Assembly (NCBI RefSeq): GCF_900143055.1
Contig: NZ_FRCW01000014.1
Location: 16,956-80,955 of the forward strand
Direction: 5' to 3'
Length of the DNA: 64,000 bases
From: Fibrobacter sp. UWR3
GTDB lineage: Bacteria > Fibrobacterota > Fibrobacteria > Fibrobacterales > Fibrobacteraceae
Shown piece by piece: positions 59,601 through 64,000 of the stretch (positions are counted from its first letter, which is position 1; every line of letters starts with the position of its first letter). Both the position numbers and the translations under genes were made by a program. The notes under the pieces were generated by a model. That model saw nothing but the letters and a program-made list of their open reading frames with translations. It made no database searches and was not told the DNA's origin.

Positions 59601-61745
59601 GCGGCAGAACTCTACGGCTTTGCGGCATACGTGAACGGGACGCACGGCATGTCGTATTGGAACCATCCCGAAATATGCGGCAAGCTTACTGCAGATATCG
59701 TGGTGAACGAGAACGTGCTCAAGGAAGACGGCACGCTCGACAGTGCGAACGTGGCGAAGTTCCTGCCTTGGGAAATTATAGAGTCGTTCTCGGGCAAGTT
59801 CGACGGCCAGGGCCACAAGATATCCGGCCTTTACGGCGTTGCCGCACCCAAGAAGCCTATGGCCTTCTTCAATGAAATCTACGAAGGGAACTACGACCCG
59901 GCCTTGCAGGCCGAAGGGCCCGTCGTTATCAAGAAAGTTACCCTCGAGGATACCTACTTTAGCGGTGTGAAGAATGGAGTGGCCGGCTTTGTGGCATCTA
60001 TCAAGGGTGCGCGAAGCTCAAGAGGGGTCAACTATCCGGGAGCGATACTTGAGATGGATAGCTGCCATTTCAAGGGCTTCCTGAAATCCGATTCGAACGT
60101 CGTTGGCGGTTTTGTTGCCAACAGTAGCGGCACGCTCTCCATTACCAATTCTACCTCGGACGGTGTGATACAGGGGTACTCTAATGCGGGTGGCTTTGGT
60201 GGCTACCTGTACGGGACAATCAGCATCACCAATAGCGTCAACAATGCGAAAATTGTAGGCGGCTATTCTTCAACGGGTGGCATTGTAGGCGGTGTTTCGG
60301 GTACAACGACCATCATGAATTGTGAAAACAACGGCGAGGTGGTCGCCCGAATCTTCAACAACAATGCGGGCCTGGTCGCAGGAATCCTGGGGCAGTCCTA
60401 TGGCAAGCTCACGTTCGTCCAGAACCACAACGCCGGTGAAATCAGCGGGCCTTCCGCCTATATGGCGGGTCTCATTTCGGATATATCTGGCAGTGGGGAA
60501 GTTGCAATCGCGAACAACTACAATACGGGTGCAGTGCGCAGTACGAGCCCGAATAACACGTATGTCGCGGGCCTTATTTCGCGTGTCTACTATAGCGATG
60601 TTTTCGGTATTGTCGCAAACAACTACAGCATTGGCGAAATCTCCAGGACAAACGAGAGGTATGGCGCCATCGATTATGTGATGGCGCTGTCCTACAGCAC
60701 GAATCTTGTCTTCGAGAACAACTTCGTTGCGCCGACTGTCGAAGGTCTCGATACCACGTCGCTCGGAATTATTCTCCCGATGGAAAAGTTTAGGGACGGC
60801 ACGGTCGCGGATTCGCTCCACAACTATGTACAGAAGGACGGTGAAGGAGTCGTTGTCGAAAACGGCATTACCGGTACGGCCTGGACGCAGGGCGACGAAT
60901 ACCCGGTTCTCGTGACGAAGTCCGAATTTGCCCTCGTACTCAACCTGAACGGTGGCAAGCTCGAGAACGCTCCCACGACATACACGTACGGCGAAGGGCT
61001 TGTGCTCCCCGAACCCACGCGCACGGGCTACGATTTCAGGGGCTGGTTCAGGTCGGCCAACTTCCAGGGCAGCGTCGTCACCGAAATTTCTGGTAAGGAT
61101 GCGGGCGACAAGATTTTCTACGCCAAGTGGGAACCGAAGGAATACAAGGTGACCGTGAAGGTGAACAACGGGAACTGGGGCGTAGTGAGGGGCCTCAAGG
61201 AAAATGGAATCTACAAGTATGGCGAAGAGGCTGAACTTGTCGCCGTCGCGGATAACGGCTACGTGCTGAGCAACTGGCAAGACGACGTGCGCCTCGTGAG
61301 CACGCAGTACCGCCTCACGGTCGTTTCCGATACTACGGTCACGGCGAACTTCGCGCCGATTGAACCCGAAAGTTCCAGCAGCTCCAGCGTCACACCGCAG
61401 TCGAGCTCAAGCGAGACAAGTGTGTCCAGCAGCAGCATGCCCGAGTCCAGTTCCAGCGACATACCGCAGTCTAGCTCCAGTTCGGCAAGTGTGTCCAGCA
61501 GCAGCGAAGGTGGCGACGCCGTCCCGGCTATCGCCATGGCGCCCTCGTTCCGCGTGACTGCGGTGGCCCGCGAAATCCAGGTGTCGGGCGCCCGCACGGG
61601 TGCGGCCTTCGCCCTGTTCGACATGCAGGGGCGCGTGCTTAGTTCCGGCAGGGTGGGGGAGGCGAACTTCTCCGTCCCGGTCAGCCGCGCGGGCAGTTAC
61701 CTTGTCCGTATCGGGCACGAAATCCAGCGCGTTTCTGTCCGGTAG
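56613..61745 (+). CDS. Giant repeat-rich surface protein with InlB-type repeats and T9SS domain
   Basis: A 1710-residue secreted protein. After a signal peptide it has three related modules opening near residues 35, 524 and 989 with C-Y-x-I-x-x-A-x-ELYGFAA and a DIVVN-x-x-VL segment, then GLUG-like Gly-rich repeats (GGIVGG, AGLIS). Five Listeria-Bacteroides (Flg_new/InlB-B) repeats are interspersed, such as ITLNTNGGTVDSG ... FVGWY and LVLNLNGGKLEN ... FRGWF. A divergent InlB-B repeat (YKVTVKVNNGNWGVVRG) precedes a serine-rich linker (about 1585-1635). The end (FALFDMQGRVLSSGRVG, AGSYLVRIGHE) is a T9SS-type sorting domain. Adhesion is a plausible role. CAGGAG lies before the ATG. Confidence 0.82.
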   Translation: MSRIQGFLFCASFALSSVFAGAVSVTPKTPELKDGCYQISSAAELYGFAAIANGTDGFVKDSLACGKLTKDIVVNENVLDAEGSLNVADTANYATWTPLIAFTGSIDGQGHSITGLYFNDSLQSPVGLIGSTNAPYNSANREGFNYPEVTVKNLRVQGSYFRGKFEVGGIVGHAYSNVATVLDNVSFDGVVVSGRFAGGLIGGSTGGDGGYVVRNSFNEGSVFAGSGAGGIVGGVYYMNRAWIVNSYNLGTVTSDSSSGGIVGEHWSYGGALVNVMNLGEVKLDKQETSIDVKSIVGEKGYALEMIDNVFYVAPGRNEHYGTAVTAAQLADGSVASLMHAYDYAGFEGSVWGQDVGTDAHPVLTGEVKNATFEARTVTFDTHGGENIELAAPKGFAVRIPDIERAGYENLGWFGNPEFKGDTLTHVAAADTDATVWGKFMAVASITLNTNGGTVDSGMVEKYTEGLGAKLPKKVSRDGYVFVGWYAEEDFSGNRVQAVGPDATGAQVFYAHWYKMETPAKDDAGCYVIKTAPELYGFAAIVNGTAGYTRERSACAGLANDIVVNSDVLNEDGTLKNAEAALNFIPWNPIDSFAGVFNGNGHVVSGLFYADSAYYESFGFFAGIGGTADKFAELKNFGLVDSYFAVKAAYFGAIAGRVVGVPFSVNYGSGYCAKFSGVYNESTLLPYADAQGAAGILGSINYRSTAHFENTYNRGLILGRSYNIAGILAHLSSNTTLYMANCYSVWKSKSLMYKESKAFIAGNLGASTVSIENCYYLNTQAYRELAGTPAADSLFKNGTVTLVLRKGENGSVWGQNVGTDAYPNLSGKLENSQAAEYKVTFHTFEGNNATYFDSYVAGFSKALPEDVYMENASFMGWYDNPEFKGERAYAITNMDSGDKEYWAKLQRTFGVTYETNGGTIYSGGAVFYTEGVGLELPNDVRLDSNLFAGWYDNAELKGTPVTAITRDDSGDKTYYAAWFKLKMPELDEADNCYAISNAAELYGFAAYVNGTHGMSYWNHPEICGKLTADIVVNENVLKEDGTLDSANVAKFLPWEIIESFSGKFDGQGHKISGLYGVAAPKKPMAFFNEIYEGNYDPALQAEGPVVIKKVTLEDTYFSGVKNGVAGFVASIKGARSSRGVNYPGAILEMDSCHFKGFLKSDSNVVGGFVANSSGTLSITNSTSDGVIQGYSNAGGFGGYLYGTISITNSVNNAKIVGGYSSTGGIVGGVSGTTTIMNCENNGEVVARIFNNNAGLVAGILGQSYGKLTFVQNHNAGEISGPSAYMAGLISDISGSGEVAIANNYNTGAVRSTSPNNTYVAGLISRVYYSDVFGIVANNYSIGEISRTNERYGAIDYVMALSYSTNLVFENNFVAPTVEGLDTTSLGIILPMEKFRDGTVADSLHNYVQKDGEGVVVENGITGTAWTQGDEYPVLVTKSEFALVLNLNGGKLENAPTTYTYGEGLVLPEPTRTGYDFRGWFRSANFQGSVVTEISGKDAGDKIFYAKWEPKEYKVTVKVNNGNWGVVRGLKENGIYKYGEEAELVAVADNGYVLSNWQDDVRLVSTQYRLTVVSDTTVTANFAPIEPESSSSSSVTPQSSSSETSVSSSSMPESSSSDIPQSSSSSASVSSSSEGGDAVPAIAMAPSFRVTAVAREIQVSGARTGAAFALFDMQGRVLSSGRVGEANFSVPVSRAGSYLVRIGHEIQRVSVR

Positions 61746-61998
61746 GGCCTTTTAGATTAGGGCGGGCGTACGCACGGCTAGCCCTCCCTAAGACCCTCCC
61801 GCCGCGCGCATAATCGCCTAGAGTAGGGCTGTTATTTTAGGGAAGAGGCGATTAAGCGCACGGGCACACCTTCGGTGTGCATAAGGGCGGGCATACGCAC
61901 ATTATTGGTATGGCGGCCTTCGGGCCGCCATTTTTATATGTTCGTTTCTTTTTCCCGCAAAAAAGAATTATATTATGCCATAAAGAAAGGAGCCTCGC
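61746..61998 (+). other. Structured GC-rich intergenic region
   Basis: No ORF is supported. It contains AATCGCCT (about 61811) and AGGCGATT (about 61848) that can pair, a GCACACC-TTCG-GGTGTGC-like hairpin near 61864-61880, a near-repeat of GGGCGGGCxTACGCAC (about 61762 and 61886), and a strong terminator at 61910-61935. Confidence 0.5.
61910..61935 (+). terminator. Intrinsic terminator after the giant surface protein region
   Basis: ATGGCGGCC-TTCG-GGCCGCCAT hairpin with the closing T run TTTTT. Confidence 0.85.
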
Positions 61999-62847
61999 AT
62001 GAAACTCGGCACGCTTGCACTATTGCTCATCCCGTTTATCTTCCTTGCCTGTACCGAATCCACGTCGTCCGGCGACGATTCCCGCGGCGACCTGGTGTAC
62101 AGTCTCAGCGCCAAGGCCAGTTCCATTACGGGCCGTTGCAGCGTCTATGTGGAAGACAAGCGCATTACGATGGTGTTCGACCAGGTTGTGCCGACTCTTG
62201 GCACGCTGGAATACACGTCCACAATCAAGATAGGTTCCTCTTCGGTAACGGTCTCCGACGTGTTTGTGTCGAACTCGAATATTTTCAAGGAAAGCATGGA
62301 TGCCAACTGCACGGGGCTCAGGCAGGAATATGAGCCGAAGGGAGGCTCGGTAACCTGCTCGTCTACGGAGGTCAATGCGTCCATGGAAATTGCCTCGACC
62401 CCGGCAAAGCTGGCGGGCGCCTACGAAACCGCAGTTGACGCGATGAAGGAACAGTGCGACTACTACATAGAGCAGGTGAAGGCTTCCGATATGGGCGAGG
62501 GCGATTACGAGCCGGCGGAGCGCTGCATTGTCGACCAGAAGGTGGATACCCTCGTTATGCTGATAGGGTATCCGGACAGGTCGGTCGCCATCGAGGCATA
62601 CGATGTTGGTGGTGATGTGTACATGCAGGAAATCTACGCGGGCGTGGATGCCGAGACTCTTGAAGATGTCTGCTTCGCGTACCGTCACGATAGCGAGAGG
62701 GCCGACGTGACGTGCGACGGCAGTACCATTACCTACAGGTCGATTGGCGATAACCTGGAAGATCTCAGGGAGGGGATGGAAATTTATGCGTGCCCCGCCT
62801 TCCTTGCCGGCGCGACATCCTTCGAAGACATGTGGTTTGGTGAATAG
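61999..62847 (+). CDS. Lipoprotein of unknown function
   Basis: The 282-residue product has a lipobox ending FLACTE (Cys about residue 18) followed by SSGDD. The mature part has about eight Cys residues, suggesting disulfides, and no family motif I know. AAAGGAG precedes the ATG. It is monocistronic, after the terminator of the giant gene. Localisation to the outer membrane is inferred from the acidic residues after Cys. Confidence 0.75.
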   Translation: MKLGTLALLLIPFIFLACTESTSSGDDSRGDLVYSLSAKASSITGRCSVYVEDKRITMVFDQVVPTLGTLEYTSTIKIGSSSVTVSDVFVSNSNIFKESMDANCTGLRQEYEPKGGSVTCSSTEVNASMEIASTPAKLAGAYETAVDAMKEQCDYYIEQVKASDMGEGDYEPAERCIVDQKVDTLVMLIGYPDRSVAIEAYDVGGDVYMQEIYAGVDAETLEDVCFAYRHDSERADVTCDGSTITYRSIGDNLEDLREGMEIYACPAFLAGATSFEDMWFGE

Positions 62848-62983
62848 CCCATGCTTAAATAATGCGTGGCTTTCTATATAATGTTGGCTTCGCGCATGCT
62901 TCGCACGCTCACACGATCACTTCGTTCCAGTGCTTGCTTAGCGAAGCCTGCAATTCCAACAACTAAAGACTAATGACTAATAA
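62848..62983. repeat. Intergenic spacer with short-word repeats
   Basis: Contains GCTTCGC/GCGAAGC inverted words and a CTAA-rich tract (CTAAAGACTAATGACTAATA) just before the convergent thioesterase stop. Comparable in style to the spacer at 13085-13180. No gene seen. Confidence 0.35.
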
Positions 62984-63403
62984 CTAATTACTAGGGAACA
63001 GGCGGTTTTCCACGCGCTTGAAGCATTCGGGCTTCTCGGCGGTGGGCTCGCCGCCCTTGGTAAAGGCGTGCAGCGTGGAACCCGTGGTGCAAAGTTCGCC
63101 TTTCACGTAGGCCCTGTAGTTGAATTTCCACTTGTACCTGCCTACCTGCGAGAATTCGGTCTCGATGTCGACCACGTCGCCGAACCTGCAGGCCTTCCTG
63201 TACTTCACGACCAGTTCCAGCACGGGGCTTTCGAACCCTTCCTTCTCGATTTCGGTGTAGGGCGCGCCTATCGCCTTGAAGAAGTCGATGCGGGCCTGCT
63301 CGAACCAGATGGGGTACGACCCGTGGTGGACCACCCCCATGGCGTCGGTTTCGGAGTAGCGGACCTCGATTTTGCAGGTATGGCTTATGCCTTTCTTTTC
63401 CAT
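62984..63403 (-). CDS. YbgC/4HBT-family acyl-CoA thioesterase (second copy)
   Basis: The 139-residue hotdog-fold protein (from the ATG at 63403) has EVRYSETDAMGVVHHGSYPI and FEQARIDFFKAIG, and closely parallels the copy at 55982-56398 throughout, including GELCTTGSTLHAF near the C-terminus. The two are probably paralogues from a duplication within the lineage. The start was set at the ATG, not the upstream in-frame TTG, because TATATT ends 6 nt before it. Confidence 0.88.
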   Translation of the reverse strand: MEKKGISHTCKIEVRYSETDAMGVVHHGSYPIWFEQARIDFFKAIGAPYTEIEKEGFESPVLELVVKYRKACRFGDVVDIETEFSQVGRYKWKFNYRAYVKGELCTTGSTLHAFTKGGEPTAEKPECFKRVENRLFPSN

Positions 63404-63409
63404 GTCCAA

Positions 63410-63415
63410 AATATA
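63410..63415 (-). promoter_or_regulatory. Candidate -10 box of second thioesterase, leaderless geometry
   Basis: TATATT on the minus strand with 6 nt to the ATG at 63403; the flanking bases (C before, T after) equal those of the first thioesterase promoter. Confidence 0.5.
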
Positions 63416-63535
63416 GTTTTTTGCTCCATTTTAAACTATCAACAATCTATTCACACTTTTAACTCATTTTGTGTACGTCTTTTTTGTCGAAAAGGAAAAA
63501 AAATCATTTTTTTTGCTCTAAAATCTTGATTTTCA

Positions 63536-63564
63536 TTGACAAAACGGCATAAAACTTATTAAAT
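63536..63564 (+). promoter_or_regulatory. Promoter of the tRNA-tuf cluster
   Basis: TTGACA (63536-63541), 17 nt, TTAAAT (63559-63564); it lies about 40 bp before the first tRNA. Confidence 0.6.
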
Positions 63565-63602
63565 TTGGCACACTCTTATATCCATGCGGATTTAGGAGGC
63601 AT

Positions 63603-63675
63603 GCCAAAGTAGCTCAGCTGGTAGAGCAGCTGATTTGTAATCAGCCGGTCGTAGGTTCGATTCCTATCTTTGGCT
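63603..63675 (+). tRNA. tRNA-Thr (TGT)
   Basis: Acceptor stem GCCAAAG/CTTTGGC, D arm AGCTCAGCTGGTAGAGC, anticodon loop TTTGTAA with anticodon TGT, T arm with GGTTCGATTCC. No CCA encoded. Confidence 0.95.
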
Positions 63676-63685
63676 TGAACATAAT

Positions 63686-63768
63686 GGGTCGTTGCCCGAG
63701 TGGTTAATGGGGACGGACTGTAAATCCGTTGGTTTACGCCTACCGTGGTTCGAATCCACGACGGCCCA
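63686..63768 (+). tRNA. tRNA-Tyr (GTA)
   Basis: Acceptor GGGTCGT/ACGGCCC (one G-T pair), long class II variable arm (GGTTTACGCCTACC region), anticodon GTA in CTGTAAA, T arm with GGTTCGAATCC. Confidence 0.95.
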
Positions 63769-63811
63769 CGCAACAACGCCCTATGGTGCTGAAAGGTGCC
63801 ATAGGGCTTAT

Positions 63812-63883
<72 letters not shown>

Positions 63884-63905
63884 CTCACTAATTGGAGATA
63901 GAATC

Positions 63906-64000
63906 ATGGCAAAAGAACATTTTGACAGAAGCAAGCCGCACTGCAACATTGGCACCATCGGCCACGTTGACCACGGTAAAACCACCCTGACCGCCGCAAT
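63906..64000 (+). CDS. tuf: Elongation factor Tu (start only; cut by window edge)
   Basis: The visible 31 codons read [20 protein letters not shown] and then [11 protein letters not shown], the GTPase P-loop of EF-Tu, which delivers aminoacyl-tRNA to the ribosome. GGAGAT precedes the ATG. The gene follows three tRNA genes in the arrangement known from many bacteria (thr-tyr-gly-thr-tufB in E. coli), here without the glycine tRNA. Confidence 0.97.

Overview
The window looks like a Fibrobacter chromosome segment (rumen/gut cellulose degrader). The signs are several lipoproteins with the Fibrobacter 'major paralogous' (FISUMP) domain behind serine-rich linkers, a secreted GH5 cellulase, a beta-helix lyase and other large secreted proteins with short C-terminal domains of the type IX secretion (T9SS) kind, and a GlgM/GlgA-type glycogen synthase. 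It ends at a tRNA-Thr/tRNA-Tyr/tRNA-Thr/tuf cluster. Genes outside the accessory region are GC-rich with long antisense shadow ORFs; the accessory core is clearly AT-richer.

Layout. 1-7.0 kb: recB (cut by the window edge) and recC on the minus strand. 7.2-13 kb: a BASS-family transporter, two FISUMP lipoproteins and a small exported protein. 13-26.4 kb: housekeeping and surface genes: folD, an FKBP-type isomerase lipoprotein, argA-like N-acetylglutamate synthase, a nitroreductase, a hexapeptide acetyltransferase, a GH5 cellulase, folE, a lipoprotein esterase, glycogen synthase, a stand-alone HEAGH (M41-like) protein, a beta-helix lyase and another FISUMP lipoprotein.

26.4-51.2 kb is a defence and accessory island. 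It holds a PARG-like macrodomain protein, a YhcG/DUF1016 nuclease, hicAB, a Hachiman-like helicase/nuclease pair (hamBA), a type I restriction-modification operon (hsdM, a GIY-YIG protein, split hsdS, hsdR), an AbiGi-like gene beside a 1526-residue GHKL ATPase/NOV nuclease, a NERD protein, an internally deleted AlbA_2 protein, a decayed DUF1016 copy, a thioredoxin-like protein and a SIR2-like protein. Two features suggest switching: hsdS is broken at a nine-base C tract next to 12-bp TAEL-type repeats, and another nine-base G tract lies upstream of the GHKL/NOV gene. A 204-bp leader with a conserved promoter, several hairpins and a sequestered ribosome binding site occurs twice, 1.6 kb apart, in front of two unrelated genes.

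51.2-64 kb: a secreted HExxH metallopeptidase-like protein, an operon of thioesterase, zinc-finger membrane protein and rarA, a 1710-residue repeat-rich surface protein, a lipoprotein, a second thioesterase, three tRNAs and the start of tuf.

A pattern runs through the whole window: about a dozen genes have TATATT (or a close variant) 6-7 nt before the ATG and no Shine-Dalgarno sequence, as expected for leaderless mRNAs. Genes that follow others or encode exported proteins mostly have AGGAG-type sites instead. No CRISPR array, rRNA, transposase or integrase was seen.
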